64,000 bases of DNA from Leisingera sp. SS27 (GCF_028368855.1 NZ_JAQNCY010000001.1:992001-1056000); one strand, 5' to 3'. Counted from the stretch's first letter, positions 1 to 8,591 are shown. A program made the numbers and translations. The notes: generated by a model not told the origin, from the letters alone.

Positions 1-348
1 CAGTACCTCGCCCAACCGGTTGATCACCGATTGCGCGCCGCAATGACGGCCCTCCGCCTCATCCCGCATCAGCCTGATCAGCCCCTGCGCCTCGGCATTG
101 CTGGAAACGTCATACTCCACCATCGGCGGCAAGGCGGCCAAAAACGGATTGCTTTGCCCCGACCATTCCACCCGCGCCGCCCACATGACCGCACCCAAAG
201 CGGGGTCCGCCAGCGGGCCGCGGGTGCAATAGAGGATCTGCACTGGCTTTCCTGCCGCATCAGCCAAGGCAATCAGGTTGGCCCGGGCAGGGGGAGCGGC
301 CTGCACGGCGAGCTGGAAGCGGTCCATCAATGTGGTGAGGCGGTCCAT
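1..348 (-). CDS. AraC-type regulator, N-terminal part (truncated by window edge)
   Basis: An open frame of 116 codons runs from an ATG at 348 off the left edge, so only the N-terminal part is present. The protein starts MDRLTTLMDRFQLAV and has no stop or frameshift in the visible part. This start resembles the cupin-type sensor domain of AraC-family regulators in roseobacters; the helix-turn-helix part would lie outside the window. It is divergent from the peroxiredoxin-like gene across 115 bases, a common arrangement for a regulator and its target. The family call is from memory of similar N termini and is moderate; that the frame is coding is more secure. Confidence 0.6.
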   Translation of the reverse strand, partial: MDRLTTLMDRFQLAVQAAPPARANLIALADAAGKPVQILYCTRGPLADPALGAVMWAARVEWSGQSNPFLAALPPMVEYDVSSNAEAQGLIRLMRDEAEGRHCGAQSVINRLGEVL

Positions 349-463
349 GTTTTCGGTGTTTTCATCAGGTTTTTCGGATTTATACGACAATGAACTGCGC
401 GATACATTCAGGCAAGCACCACCACTCACACACTCCAAACCACCACTCACGAGGACAATTCAC

Positions 464-1000
464 ATGCTGATCCCCCGCCAGAAGACCCCGGACCTGACCC
501 TGCCGACGCTGGACCACGGCCAGTTCGACCTGTCCTCGGAAACGTCCGAGCGCGGCACCGTGATCTGCTTTTACCGCGGCCTGCACTGCCCGATCTGCGC
601 GACCTACCTGAAGGACTTTGAAAAGAAGGTACCGGCCTTTGCCGAGCGCGGCGTCAACTGCATCGCCATCAGCACCGACGGCGAGGAGCGCACCCGTGCG
701 ATGGCCGACAAAATTGAAGCCAAGGAGCTGCGGTTCGGCTATGATCTGCCGCTGTCTGCCGCCAAGGAATGGGGGCTTTATATCTCAACTTCGCGCGGCA
801 AGACCTCGATCGGGATCGAGGAACCAGAGCTGTTTGCCGAACCCGGTCTTTTCATGGTGACACCGGAGCAGACTCTCTATTACGGGTCTGTGCAAACGAT
901 GCCGTTTGTGCGCCCGCACTTTGCGGAACTGGTGGCGGCGCTGGATTTCGCGATCCCCAACAACTACCCGGCGCGCGGTGAATACACCGGTGAGGTGTAA
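464..1000 (+). CDS. Peroxiredoxin-like (AhpC/TSA fold) protein
   Basis: 178 residues with a thioredoxin-like fold. A CPIC motif at residues 42-45 follows the strand ICFYRGLH, as in the AhpC/TSA peroxiredoxin-like family, which is expected to reduce peroxides in the cytoplasm through these thiols. There is no signal peptide. The open frame extends further upstream to 278, but that stretch overlaps the divergent AraC-type gene and looks non-coding; the ATG at 464 gives the usual family length and N terminus (MLIPRQKTPDLTLP). The divergent regulator suggests control in response to oxidative or electrophile stress. The exact substrate is unknown. Confidence 0.85.
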   Translation: MLIPRQKTPDLTLPTLDHGQFDLSSETSERGTVICFYRGLHCPICATYLKDFEKKVPAFAERGVNCIAISTDGEERTRAMADKIEAKELRFGYDLPLSAAKEWGLYISTSRGKTSIGIEEPELFAEPGLFMVTPEQTLYYGSVQTMPFVRPHFAELVAALDFAIPNNYPARGEYTGEV

Positions 1001-1055
1001 GCGCCGCAGCTGCCGCCGGGGCCGGTACAATTCACCGGTTTGAGCAATAGACAAG

Positions 1056-1089
1056 AGGTCCGCTTCGAGGCATACGGGGCGGACCTTTT
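1056..1089 (+). terminator. Rho-independent terminator after the peroxiredoxin-like gene
   Basis: AGGTCCGC at 1056-1063 pairs with GCGGACCT at 1079-1086 and runs into a T tract. It lies 55 bases after the peroxiredoxin-like stop codon. Confidence 0.6.
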
Positions 1090-1110
1090 GTCACTTCGGC
1101 AGCCTCTCCC

Positions 1111-1362
1111 TTGCACATCCGTTTTGAGAAATACGACCACGCTGAAGGCAAGCACCGCTATTGCCTGCTGAGCCTGACGCCGACCCTGTTCGGCGACTGG
1201 TGTGTTGAGCGTGTGTCCGGGCCGCTGAACGCGCCGGGCGGCGCGCAGAAGCGGACCTATTTCGCGGGCCACGCCGAAGCGCTGGCGATTTTCGAGGGGT
1301 TCCGGGACCGGCAGCTGAAGCGCGGCTATGCGCCGATCCCGGTGCAGCTGGGGCTGCTGTAG
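1111..1362 (+). CDS. Small WGR-domain protein
   Basis: 83 residues spanning a single WGR domain; the signature appears as GDWCVERVSG near residues 28-37. WGR domains are known from PARP-like proteins and from short bacterial stand-alone proteins, with probable nucleic-acid binding, but the role of the stand-alone forms is not established. The best start is a TTG at 1111 with the family-typical N terminus MHIRFEKYDH; no strong ribosome binding site is visible. The start lies only about 20 bases after a terminator-like hairpin, so either it has its own short promoter or it depends on read-through. Confidence 0.75.
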   Translation: MHIRFEKYDHAEGKHRYCLLSLTPTLFGDWCVERVSGPLNAPGGAQKRTYFAGHAEALAIFEGFRDRQLKRGYAPIPVQLGLL

Positions 1363-1378
1363 GAGCAGCCCCGAAGCG

Positions 1379-1765
1379 TTACTGGACGCGGGTCCAGGTT
1401 TGCTTGGAGCAGATCAGCCCGCCCGCGACGCAGCCGCGCAAAGCCAGAGAGCTGCCTGCCAGATCCATCTTGCCGATGTAGATCTTGTCATTCGACGGGC
1501 GCCAGACCTTGCCCTCGTAAGATCCGTCGCCGTTCGGCACCATGTCGATCACCAGCGTCTTGCCAATATTCGGGGACTTGTACTCGCCTTCGCTGTTGAA
1601 GGTACGGGCAATCTTGCCGCAGACCGCAGCGCCGCATTTCGCCATCTGGATATGGGCATAGGAGCCGTCATCAGCTTGCGTTTTCCAGACACCCAGCACC
1701 GGATCCGCCGCCGCGGCGCCTGCCAGCCCGACGGCTACGGCCATGCCTGCCAGTAGATGTTTCAT
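1379..1765 (-). CDS. DUF2147 exported protein
   Basis: 128 residues. An N-terminal signal peptide ([20 protein letters not shown], cleavage expected after AAA) precedes the short DUF2147 domain, seen in [14 protein letters not shown] and the following small beta-rich segment. Mature protein is therefore expected in the periplasm. Two Cys (AKCGAAVCG) could form a disulphide. The start at 1765 has GGAGG eight bases upstream; a longer frame to 1864 exists but would bury the signal peptide. Function of DUF2147 is unknown. It is convergent with the WGR gene and divergent from hisA. Confidence 0.85.
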   Translation of the reverse strand: MKHLLAGMAVAVGLAGAAAADPVLGVWKTQADDGSYAHIQMAKCGAAVCGKIARTFNSEGEYKSPNIGKTLVIDMVPNGDGSYEGKVWRPSNDKIYIGKMDLAGSSLALRGCVAGGLICSKQTWTRVQ

Positions 1766-1900
1766 TCCATTTCCTCCCTGTTTTTCAGGCAGCCTGTCCC
1801 TGATGCGGTCTTTGAGGCAAGGTTGACTTCGGGTCGCGTTGCAATCTGCCCTTACGTTGTGCAAAACACCGCCAGCTTGATTTCACGAAGGACCGCCCGG

Positions 1901-2623
1901 ATGATCCTCTACCCCGCGATTGACCTAAAAGACGGCCAGGCCGTGCGCCTGCTGCATGGCGAAATGGACAAGACCACCGTGTTCAACGACAACCCCGCCG
2001 CGCAGGCGCTGGAGTTTGTCGAGGCCGGCTGCGAGTGGCTGCATCTGGTGGACCTCAACGGCGCCTTTGTCGGCGAGCCGGTGAATGCGGCGCCGGTGGA
2101 GGAGATCCTCAAGCAGACCAAGGTGCCCGCGCAGCTGGGCGGCGGCATCCGCGACATGGCAACCATCGAACGCTGGATCAGCAAAGGCCTGGCGCGGGTC
2201 ATCCTGGGCACTGTGGCGGTGGAGAACCCGGAACTCGTGCGCGAGGCGGCGCGGGAATTCCCCGGCAAGGTCGCGGTCGGCATCGACGCCCGCAACGGCA
2301 AGGTCGCAACCAAGGGCTGGGCCGAGGAAACCGACGTGATGGTGACCGATCTGGCCAAGTCGTTTGAAGACGCAGGCGTTGCCGCGATCATCTATACCGA
2401 TATCCTGCGAGATGGCGCGATGAAGGGTCCGAATGTGGAGGCCACCGCTGATCTGGCCAATGCAGTCAGCATCCCGGTTATTGCTTCCGGCGGTGTCTCC
2501 TCGCTGGACGACCTCAGGACGCTGAAATCCTGCGGCGCGCCGCTTAATGGTGCGATTTCGGGCCGCGCTCTCTATGATGGGGCCATTGACCTGAAAGAGG
2601 CGCTGGCGGTTCTGAAAGCCTGA
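1901..2623 (+). CDS. hisA: HisA, ProFAR isomerase
   Basis: 240 residues, the usual HisA length. It isomerises N'-[(5'-phosphoribosyl)formimino]-5-aminoimidazole-4-carboxamide ribonucleotide in histidine biosynthesis (cytoplasm). The TIM-barrel pattern is clear: [12 protein letters not shown] with the catalytic Asp, [20 protein letters not shown] with the second catalytic Asp region, and [11 protein letters not shown] phosphate-binding loops. The ATG at 1901 begins the canonical N terminus; the frame is open further upstream but that overlaps the divergent DUF2147 start region. hisF and hisE follow about 1 kb downstream on the same strand. Confidence 0.97.
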   Translation: MILYPAIDLKDGQAVRLLHGEMDKTTVFNDNPAAQALEFVEAGCEWLHLVDLNGAFVGEPVNAAPVEEILKQTKVPAQLGGGIRDMATIERWISKGLARVILGTVAVENPELVREAAREFPGKVAVGIDARNGKVATKGWAEETDVMVTDLAKSFEDAGVAAIIYTDILRDGAMKGPNVEATADLANAVSIPVIASGGVSSLDDLRTLKSCGAPLNGAISGRALYDGAIDLKEALAVLKA

Positions 2624-2648
2624 CGCCGTCCCGGCAAAGGGAAACCTC

Positions 2649-2936
2649 ATGCGCCTTGTCCGCCGTATCCTGGCCATCCTGACCATCGGGCCGATTGTCC
2701 TGTGGCTTCTGTGCATAGCCTTTGTGATGCTGCTGGGGTTCGGCTTTGATTGCGAAATCCACGAGGGGTTTGCCAACCCCTGCGTGGTGCTGGGCCAGGA
2801 CCTGGGCGAGACGGCCTATACCATGGGGGTCCTTGCAGCCTGGGGGCCACTGATCTTCGGCCCGGTCTCCATGGGGGCCGGGCTGCTGTGGGGGCTGGCC
2901 ATTGCGCTGTCGCGCTATCTGGACGCGCGGCGCTGA
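2649..2936 (+). CDS. Small integral membrane protein, unknown
   Basis: 95 residues with a basic N terminus (MRLVRRI) and hydrophobic segments at about residues 8-32 and 60-88, so probably two or three membrane spans. Two Cys (FDCEIHEGFANPC) lie in the loop between them. It starts 25 bases after hisA on the same strand, suggesting co-transcription, but nothing links it to histidine synthesis. I do not recognise the family. Confidence 0.6.
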   Translation: MRLVRRILAILTIGPIVLWLLCIAFVMLLGFGFDCEIHEGFANPCVVLGQDLGETAYTMGVLAAWGPLIFGPVSMGAGLLWGLAIALSRYLDARR

Positions 2937-2938
2937 GC

Positions 2939-3385
2939 CTACTCGGCTGCTTTTGCAGTCAGCTTGCCCAAGGCGCCCTGCATCTTGGCGATGAACGCCG
3001 CATCGGCGGGGATATCAAGGCCCGAAAGCATTTCAGCCGGGTCCTGATAGGTCAGCCAGACATGCCCGTCGGCGTCCTCATAAGCCAGCACCTTCAGCGG
3101 CAGATAGAGCCCTGCCCGCATATCCGCCTGTATCGCCGGAGTGCCGAGCTTTGGGTTGCCGAAAATCAGAAGCTGCGATCCCGCCAACTTCATTCCTGCC
3201 TTCTCTGCGCCGCCTGCATGGTCAACACGGGCAAAGACAGTGGCGCCCGCGCCCTCCACTGCCGCCTGCAGCGCATCCATGGTTTCGGCCACGGGTTTCT
3301 GGCTTGGCACAGTCACCAGCTCCGCGGCAGCGGGCAATGCAGAGGCGAGCGCCAAGGCGCCTGCGAGGGAAAGAGATTTTTTCAT
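2939..3385 (-). CDS. DUF302 exported protein
   Basis: 148 residues. A signal peptide (MKKSLSLAGALALASALPAAA) is followed by a DUF302 domain with the characteristic core GSQLLIFGNPKLGTP and later VLAYEDADGHVWLTYQDP. DUF302 proteins are small and often periplasmic; their function is not settled. The start at 3385 gives the signal peptide; the frame stays open to 4027 but that part lies antisense to hisF and is rejected. The gene is inserted in opposite orientation between hisA and hisF. Confidence 0.85.
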   Translation of the reverse strand: MKKSLSLAGALALASALPAAAELVTVPSQKPVAETMDALQAAVEGAGATVFARVDHAGGAEKAGMKLAGSQLLIFGNPKLGTPAIQADMRAGLYLPLKVLAYEDADGHVWLTYQDPAEMLSGLDIPADAAFIAKMQGALGKLTAKAAE

Positions 3386-3595
3386 AACGGAAACTCCGGA
3401 AATCAGGGACATTTGCACATCATCGGGGCTGTCATCCCGCAGGGGCAATTCACTTCTGCGAGACCGCCCGGTTCCGGCGGTTCCGTGCGGACCGCGCAAG
3501 GGGTCCGGACCAAAACGCGCATATCCCTCCATATCTGTTGCGCTTGCCTTTTGGTTTGCGTACCCACGGGGCAAGCAGCTTGAAAGGCACGATCC

Positions 3596-4357
3596 ATGCT
3601 GAAAACCCGCATCATTCCCTGTCTGGACGTCGCTGACGGGCGCGTGGTCAAGGGCGTCAACTTTGTCGGCCTGCGCGATGCGGGCGATCCGGTGGAATGC
3701 GCCAAGGCCTATGATGCGGCGGGCGCGGATGAGATCTGCTTTCTCGATATTCACGCAACCCATGAAAACCGGGGCACCATGTTCGACATGGTGCAGCGTA
3801 CTGCAGAGCAGTGTTTTGTCCCGCTGACCGTGGGCGGCGGGGTGCGGACCAAGGAAGATGTGCGCGCGCTGCTGCTGGCGGGCGCTGACAAGGTCTCCTT
3901 CAACTCTGCTGCTGTCGCCAACCCGGATGTGATTGCCGAGGCCGCGGATCAGTTCGGCAGCCAGTGCATCGTCTGCGCCATCGACGCCAAGACCGTGGAG
4001 CCAGGCCGCTGGGAGATTTTCACCCACGGCGGGCGCAAGCCAACCGGCATTGATGCGGTGGAGTTTGCACGGACCGTGACAGCCAAGGGCGCCGGGGAAA
4101 TCCTGCTGACCTCGATGGACCGGGACGGCACCAAATCCGGCTTCAACCTGCCGCTGACCAAAGCAATTTCCGATGCGGTGGACGTGCCGGTGATTGCCTC
4201 AGGCGGCGTCGGTAATCTGGATCACCTGGTGGAAGGCGTGACCAAGGGCGGCGCAAGCGCGGTGCTTGCGGCCTCGATCTTCCACTTCGGCGAATACACC
4301 ATCCAGGAAGCCAAGGAACACATGGCCGCCGCCGGCATCCCGATGCGGCTGAACTGA
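3596..4357 (+). CDS. hisF: HisF, cyclase subunit of imidazole glycerol phosphate synthase
   Basis: 253 residues. With the glutaminase HisH it converts PRFAR and ammonia into imidazole glycerol phosphate and AICAR. The start [19 protein letters not shown] with the catalytic Asp, [20 protein letters not shown] with the second catalytic Asp, and [10 protein letters not shown] are all present and canonical. hisE follows after 11 bases. No hisH is in the window, so the partner must be encoded elsewhere. Confidence 0.97.
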   Translation: MLKTRIIPCLDVADGRVVKGVNFVGLRDAGDPVECAKAYDAAGADEICFLDIHATHENRGTMFDMVQRTAEQCFVPLTVGGGVRTKEDVRALLLAGADKVSFNSAAVANPDVIAEAADQFGSQCIVCAIDAKTVEPGRWEIFTHGGRKPTGIDAVEFARTVTAKGAGEILLTSMDRDGTKSGFNLPLTKAISDAVDVPVIASGGVGNLDHLVEGVTKGGASAVLAASIFHFGEYTIQEAKEHMAAAGIPMRLN

Positions 4358-4368
4358 AGGGATATGTG

Positions 4369-4686
4369 ATGAGTCTGCTGCACGATCTCGAAGCCACCAT
4401 CGCCGCACGCAAGGGCGCCGATGCAGAGACCAGCTGGACCGCCAAGCTGCTGGCCAAGGGTCCGGAGAAATGCGCCGAGAAATTCGGTGAGGAAGCCATT
4501 GAGGCGATCATCGAAGCGGTGAAGGATGACAAGGCAGGGCTCGCCTCCGAAGGGGCCGATGTTCTCTATCATTTCCTGGTGATGCTGGCCGCCCGCGATG
4601 TGGCGCTGGACGATGTGCTGCAGGTGCTGGCAGAACGCCAGGGCCTCAGCGGCATTGCCGAGAAGGCCAGCCGCCCCAAGGGCTGA
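4369..4686 (+). CDS. hisE: HisE, phosphoribosyl-ATP pyrophosphatase
   Basis: 105 residues of the all-alpha MazG-like HisE family, which hydrolyses phosphoribosyl-ATP to phosphoribosyl-AMP. The metal-binding pattern KFGEEAIEAIIEA and the later SEGADVLYHFLVML are clear. Two adjacent starts exist, GTG at 4366 and ATG at 4369; the ATG is preferred because AAGGG lies at a better spacing from it. It is a stand-alone HisE rather than a HisIE fusion. It ends the hisF-hisE pair. Confidence 0.95.
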   Translation: MSLLHDLEATIAARKGADAETSWTAKLLAKGPEKCAEKFGEEAIEAIIEAVKDDKAGLASEGADVLYHFLVMLAARDVALDDVLQVLAERQGLSGIAEKASRPKG

Positions 4687-4717
4687 TCCACAGTCAGGGC
4701 CGGCCGTCCGGCCGCGG

Positions 4718-4821
4718 GTCAAGGGAGGCGCAGCCTCCGCGCACCAGCGCGGCGTGCCCTTGACGCCCACTCTGAAACACACTCGGCAAGGCCCTTGAGG
4801 GCACTCCTGCCCCTCAAGGGC
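4718..4821. repeat. Intergenic cluster of inverted repeats
   Basis: Three nested or adjacent palindromes fill the gap after hisE. GTCAAGGG (4718-4725) pairs with CCCTTGAC (4757-4764); inside it GGAGGC and GCCTCC form a short hairpin. GCCCTTGAGGG (4791-4801) pairs perfectly with CCCTCAAGGGC (4811-4821) around a 9-base loop. Neither side has a clear T tract, so a simple terminator is not proven. It could be a terminator pair between the convergent hisE and CoA-binding genes, or a dispersed intergenic element. Confidence 0.6.
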
Positions 4822-4927
4822 TTCTCAGCAAAAAAATCTGCGCCGTGCAACGGCGCCCTGCCCAACCGTGGAAGCCGTCCGGCAGGACGGCGGGAACGGG
4901 CGGGAGCACCCTGCCCGGCTACAGGCG

Positions 4928-5398
4928 TCACAGTTTCGAGGAAATGATCCCGGTGGCAAAGCCGCCCATACGCAACTCGCCGAACAGGCGCTGGTATTCG
5001 ATCTTGGGGCAGCGGTTCTGGATCACGGTCACCCCGCGCGCCTCGGCCTTGGCGGCCGCCTCGGCGTGCTCCACTCCGATCTGCATCCAGATGGTCTGCA
5101 GCTTCGGGAACGCCTCCAGTGCCTCATCAACGACCGGCGGCACCGCTTCGGAGCGGCGGAAGATGTCGACCATATCCACCGGCAGATCAATTTCCGAGAG
5201 ACTCGCCCGCACTGTTTCACCAAACAGCATCTTGCCGGCATGGCCCGGGTTCACCGGAATCACCCTATAGCCCTTCAGGCCCAGGTAGCGCGCCACATAG
5301 TAGCTGGGGCGCACCGGGTTCATCGATACGCCTACCACCGCCACCGTCTTGGCGCGCTGCAGGACCTTCTTCAGATGCTCGTCGCTGTAATCAGTCAT
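4928..5398 (-). CDS. CoA-binding domain protein (YccU type)
   Basis: 156 residues covering one CoA-binding Rossmann domain. The phosphate loop is seen in AVVGVSMNPVRPSYYVARYL (residues about 20-39) and the second half in VIPVNPGHAGKMLFGE. Family members are small cytoplasmic proteins related to the N terminus of succinyl-CoA synthetase alpha; their cellular role is unknown. ATG at 5398 gives the usual family length. The gene is convergent with hisE. Confidence 0.85.
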   Translation of the reverse strand: MTDYSDEHLKKVLQRAKTVAVVGVSMNPVRPSYYVARYLGLKGYRVIPVNPGHAGKMLFGETVRASLSEIDLPVDMVDIFRRSEAVPPVVDEALEAFPKLQTIWMQIGVEHAEAAAKAEARGVTVIQNRCPKIEYQRLFGELRMGGFATGIISSKL

Positions 5399-5454
5399 GC
5401 GGGAACCCTAGCGGCGGCGCTGGCGGCCGCATAGGCGGAAACGCCGCCTGGATA

Positions 5455-5482
5455 CAAAAATGCGCCCGGACGAACCGGGCGC
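5455..5482 (-). terminator. Rho-independent terminator for the YHS gene
   Basis: Read on the minus strand, GCGCCCGG and CCGGGCGC form a perfect 8-base stem around a 5-base loop, followed by ATTTTTGT. It lies downstream of the minus-strand YHS gene. Confidence 0.75.
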
Positions 5483-5602
5483 AAGGTATGGAACGAGGGA
5501 CAGTGAAAAAGATCTGCGGTGGTTCCACTCCGCAGTCTGTATTGTATATGGGTCACGGTTCGGAAAATAAAAGCACCCATCACACATTTGTGAGATGACA
5601 GG

Positions 5603-6064
5603 CTATTTTCTGAGGACTGCCGGCCAATGAATCCTGCCCGAGGCAATCATATGCGCCGTGTCAGCCTGCCACAGCACATGCACACGCCTGTTATTCAACA
5701 GAAAAAGCTCTCCGTCGACAATTGCCCACAGTTCCGGATTGCCTTCGTGCAACCGACCCATTGACATGGCATAGGCGCAGTAGCCCCCGAAAGCAGGCGC
5801 ATAGGCCCGCGGGTTGGCTTCGAATTGCGCCCGATTGCGGGCTGAGGAAAAGCGCCAGACAACACCCTTCCACATGACGGCATGGACAGGCTGCCCCTCC
5901 TCGGCGGATCCATGTTCAAAAAACGCAATCGCATCATATCCGCCGATGGCGACCCCGGAACGCGAGGAGTACACGGCCGGATCTGCCCTTGCCGCATCCG
6001 GCAGGGACAGGATGAGCACCGCGGCAGCCATCAGAACCAGACGCAGGATCACATTGCACTCCAT
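5603..6064 (-). CDS. Exported YHS-domain protein
   Basis: 153 residues. A signal peptide (hydrophobic LVLMAAAVLILSL, cleavage near ADAARA-DP) precedes a YHS-like region: GGYDAIAFFEHGSAEEGQP, WRFSSARNRAQFEANPRAYAP and GGYCAYAMSMG, the pattern of periplasmic YHS proteins. These small domains are often associated with metal-handling or redox proteins; the function here is unknown. The start could be the ATG at 6064 or the internal Met 12; the first gives a longer signal-peptide n-region. A terminator follows. Confidence 0.75.
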   Translation of the reverse strand: MECNVILRLVLMAAAVLILSLPDAARADPAVYSSRSGVAIGGYDAIAFFEHGSAEEGQPVHAVMWKGVVWRFSSARNRAQFEANPRAYAPAFGGYCAYAMSMGRLHEGNPELWAIVDGELFLLNNRRVHVLWQADTAHMIASGRIHWPAVLRK

Positions 6065-6158
6065 TCACTGCATGTATCAGGCCTGCGACTCTGCCGTACC
6101 GCCATGGCGTTGCAAAGACAGCTTACGCAGATGTGAACAGGGCGTGACGACACCTGCC

Positions 6159-6935
6159 TCAGCGGGCAATGGACGCATAAAGGGCAATCGCCGCTGCATT
6201 GGACACGTTGAGTGACCCGAATCCGCCTGCCGCGCCGATCTTGACGAGCCCGTCCACGGTTTCCTTGGTCTTTTGGCGCAGGCCCGGTCCTTCGGCACCC
6301 AAAACCAGCGCTACCGGCAGATGCTGTTTGGCCGACAGCGCCGATTCGATGGTCTGTTCCGCTTCGCCGTCGAGGCCCAGCACGATAAAGCCCATCCCTT
6401 GCAACTCTGTGATGGTGTCGGCGAGATTGCGCATCCGCAGGTAGGGCTGACGCTCCAGCGCACCGCTTGCGGTCTTGGCCAATGCCCCGGTTTCCGGTGC
6501 CGAGTGGTGGCGGGTGCCGATCACGGCACTGGCCCCCAGCACCTCGGCCGAGCGCAGGATAGCGCCAACGTTATGCGGGTCAGTGACGCGGTCGAGAAGC
6601 AGCACCCGCGGTGCCTCTGCCCCGATGCAGTTTTCAGCCAGCCCGCCCCAGTTCAGCGGCTTCACTTCCAGCGCCGCCCCTTGGTGCACCGACTGCGGGT
6701 CGATCGGCGGATTGAACTTTCGCGGGTCGATGACTTCGGCCTCGACGCCGGAAGCTTCGATCGCATCTGCCAGCTTCGCCTGCGCGTTCATGGTCACCAT
6801 CAAGCGCAGTTTTTCACGCTTGGGATTGAGCAGTGCATCGCGCACCGCATGCAGCCCGAATAGCCATACGGTTTCGGCAGCAGCAGCCCGTTTGGCCTGC
6901 TCTTTTTCGACGACCCACTTGGGTTTCTTGGACAT
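6159..6935 (-). CDS. rlmB: SpoU-family rRNA 2'-O-methyltransferase (RlmB type)
   Basis: 258 residues. An N-terminal substrate-binding domain (WLFGLHAVRDALLNPKREK) is followed by the SPOUT knot methyltransferase domain with its three motifs: LLDRVTDPHNVGAILRSAEV, LVLGAEGPGLRQ, and GSLNVSNAAAIALY. This is the layout of RlmB, which 2'-O-methylates a guanosine in 23S rRNA using S-adenosylmethionine. A basic N-terminal extension (MSKKPKWVVEKEQAKRAAA) is common in alphaproteobacteria. The start at 6935 was chosen over the longer frame, which would overlap the upstream tRNA promoter region. The exact target nucleotide is inferred from the family. Confidence 0.85.
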   Translation of the reverse strand: MSKKPKWVVEKEQAKRAAAAETVWLFGLHAVRDALLNPKREKLRLMVTMNAQAKLADAIEASGVEAEVIDPRKFNPPIDPQSVHQGAALEVKPLNWGGLAENCIGAEAPRVLLLDRVTDPHNVGAILRSAEVLGASAVIGTRHHSAPETGALAKTASGALERQPYLRMRNLADTITELQGMGFIVLGLDGEAEQTIESALSAKQHLPVALVLGAEGPGLRQKTKETVDGLVKIGAAGGFGSLNVSNAAAIALYASIAR

Positions 6936-7055
6936 CTTGCTCTCCGGCAGAAAGAATTTGCGAGGCGCACGAAAAACTTGCGTTTTTCCGGTTGACGCCC
7001 CTTTGGCCTGCTTGTAATCACGCCTCCACATCAGGTGCAACATGCAACTGACAGT

Positions 7056-7139
7056 GGGCGACAGGCCGCAAGGTGTGGCAGGGGACTGTAACTCCCTCGC
7101 GGAGACGCACGCCTGGTTCGATTCCAGGGTCGCCCACCA
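7056..7139 (+). tRNA. tRNA-Tyr (GTA)
   Basis: Acceptor stem GGGCGAC / GTCGCCC, discriminator A and an encoded CCA end. The anticodon loop CTGTAAC places GTA at 7088-7090. A long variable arm (about 13 bases) is present, as expected for bacterial tRNA-Tyr, and the T arm is CCTGG TTCGATT CCAGG. Confidence 0.95.
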
Positions 7140-7271
7140 TCTTCTCTCTTTTTTCAGATCAGACGATGGTGGTTCAGCAGCAGGCTGGACAGGTCACGCG
7201 CTGCCCCGCGCAGCAAAAAGCCCGCGCGAACTTTGCAGGCTTCTCCACTGTTTCCAAACGGTAAAGTTTGC

Positions 7272-7790
7272 TCAGGCAGTCGCAGCCACAGCCTGTTCCG
7301 CCCATTCAACCAACGCCTCCAGATCCGGACCTGCGGCCACCGCCATGCCATCTGAAAACGCCTGGAATGGTTCCACATTCATCTTGTTGACGCCGGAAAT
7401 GACTGGGATACCCAAGGCCAGCGCCTCACCGATAATGGGGCGCATGCCGCGCCCGTCAGCCTCGTGCTTGCCGAATTTGTTGACGATCATCAGCTGCGGC
7501 GCCGGGTCCGTATGAAGCGTGGCAGAGACCTGACCGACCGCCTGCTCCAGTGCCTCCGGGTTCAGGCGGCAGCCGCGGGCGCCGGCGCCCAGGGATTGCG
7601 AAATGCGGATGGTCTCGCCCGCGGGCAGAACCCGCACGTCCATGTCGCACAGCTCCTTGTCATAGCATTCCACATTGGTCTGCACGATGCCGGCCAAGCG
7701 GATCCCCTTGGCCTCCAGTTTTTCAGCCAATTCGCTTAGCAAACGGTCCGTGGCACCGCGTTCTTCGGTCATCACATAGGCCAGGTGCAT
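7272..7790 (-). CDS. DUF2478 protein
   Basis: 172 residues of the DUF2478 family, P-loop-like proteins often encoded near molybdenum or denitrification genes. Recognisable parts are MHLAYVMTEERGATDRLL at the N terminus, GCRLNPEALEQAV, and LMIVNKFGKHEADGRGM. The N-terminal loop does not match a full Walker A motif, so nucleotide binding is uncertain. The start at 7790 has GGAGAG upstream; the longer frame to 8000 overlaps NnrU and is rejected. It lies 62 bases downstream of nnrU on the same strand, so the two may be co-transcribed. Confidence 0.8.
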   Translation of the reverse strand: MHLAYVMTEERGATDRLLSELAEKLEAKGIRLAGIVQTNVECYDKELCDMDVRVLPAGETIRISQSLGAGARGCRLNPEALEQAVGQVSATLHTDPAPQLMIVNKFGKHEADGRGMRPIIGEALALGIPVISGVNKMNVEPFQAFSDGMAVAAGPDLEALVEWAEQAVAATA

Positions 7791-7852
7791 TGGTCGTTCT
7801 CTCCAGTCTGGTGTCGTTTCATAGGTGGTCATACGGCGCCCTTGGTCAACCC

Positions 7853-8515
7853 CTACCAGGGCAGCGGGCTGTAGCCGATGACAGGGGCATGCAGCAGCAA
7901 AAGCGCCAGGAACACCGCCCCCGCCAGCGCGGCCTCGCCGCCCGAGGGCCGCAGCCGGCCAAGGTTCAGCCGCGCGGTATTGCGGCTGAGGCGGCGCCAT
8001 TCCCCCTGCCCCATCTGGCGCTGCTTGCGCTTGTCGATCAGCGCCATGCCCATCCAGGCAAAGCCCGCAAAGAGGCCGAACAGAATAACATACGCCAGAT
8101 CGCCGTTTGCCAGCAGATGCGCCCCGGCCCAGAGCGCCATCGCCGCCAGCAGCGGATGGCGGCTGACTGCCAGGATGCCGGGATCCGCCGGATCAAAGGG
8201 CTTGATACCAAGCCCTCCAAAGCTGAACGGATTCTGCCGCATCATGCCGCCCACTGCCAGCAGGCAGGCCAGCGGCATCACCAGCAGCGGCACCCAGCGG
8301 AAGCCCTCCCAATAGGGCAGCACGCCGACATAGGGCGCCCGCGCGGCGGCCACGACCAGCCAGGCGAGGATCATCAGCGACAGCACACTGTAGGCAATGA
8401 AATAGCCGCGCAGACCCAGACGGCTGACCAGCCAGGGCCGCACCGGCGGGCGCACGGGGATCGCGTGGCTAGCCAGGAACAGCATCAGCGCAGCGGTGAA
8501 TTCAAGCCAGCCCAT
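7853..8515 (-). CDS. nnrU: NnrU family membrane protein
   Basis: 220 residues with five or six hydrophobic spans. The NnrU/isoprenylcysteine-methyltransferase-like core is visible as PADPGILAVSRHPLLAAMALWAG (about residues 109-131). NnrU is known from denitrification loci of Rhodobacter relatives, where it supports nitrite and nitric oxide metabolism by an unclear mechanism. Genes of nitrite reductase are not in this window. DUF2478 follows downstream. ATG at 8515 is preceded by GGAGAG. Confidence 0.85.
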   Translation of the reverse strand: MGWLEFTAALMLFLASHAIPVRPPVRPWLVSRLGLRGYFIAYSVLSLMILAWLVVAAARAPYVGVLPYWEGFRWVPLLVMPLACLLAVGGMMRQNPFSFGGLGIKPFDPADPGILAVSRHPLLAAMALWAGAHLLANGDLAYVILFGLFAGFAWMGMALIDKRKQRQMGQGEWRRLSRNTARLNLGRLRPSGGEAALAGAVFLALLLLHAPVIGYSPLPW

Positions 8516-8591
8516 CGGGGTCTCTCCGGGTATTGATCAGTCTTAATTGCAGCTATAGGCGGACGGGCAGGCTTTAACGTTGCCCCAGATC

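Noticed and set aside
3386-4027. N-terminal extension of the DUF302 frame
   Set aside because: Antisense to hisF, and it would place the signal peptide in the middle of the protein.
8516-8579. TTGAT..CTTAA-like word upstream of nnrU as an FNR/NNR box
   Set aside because: The right half does not match ATCAA, so the symmetry expected for an FNR-type site is missing.
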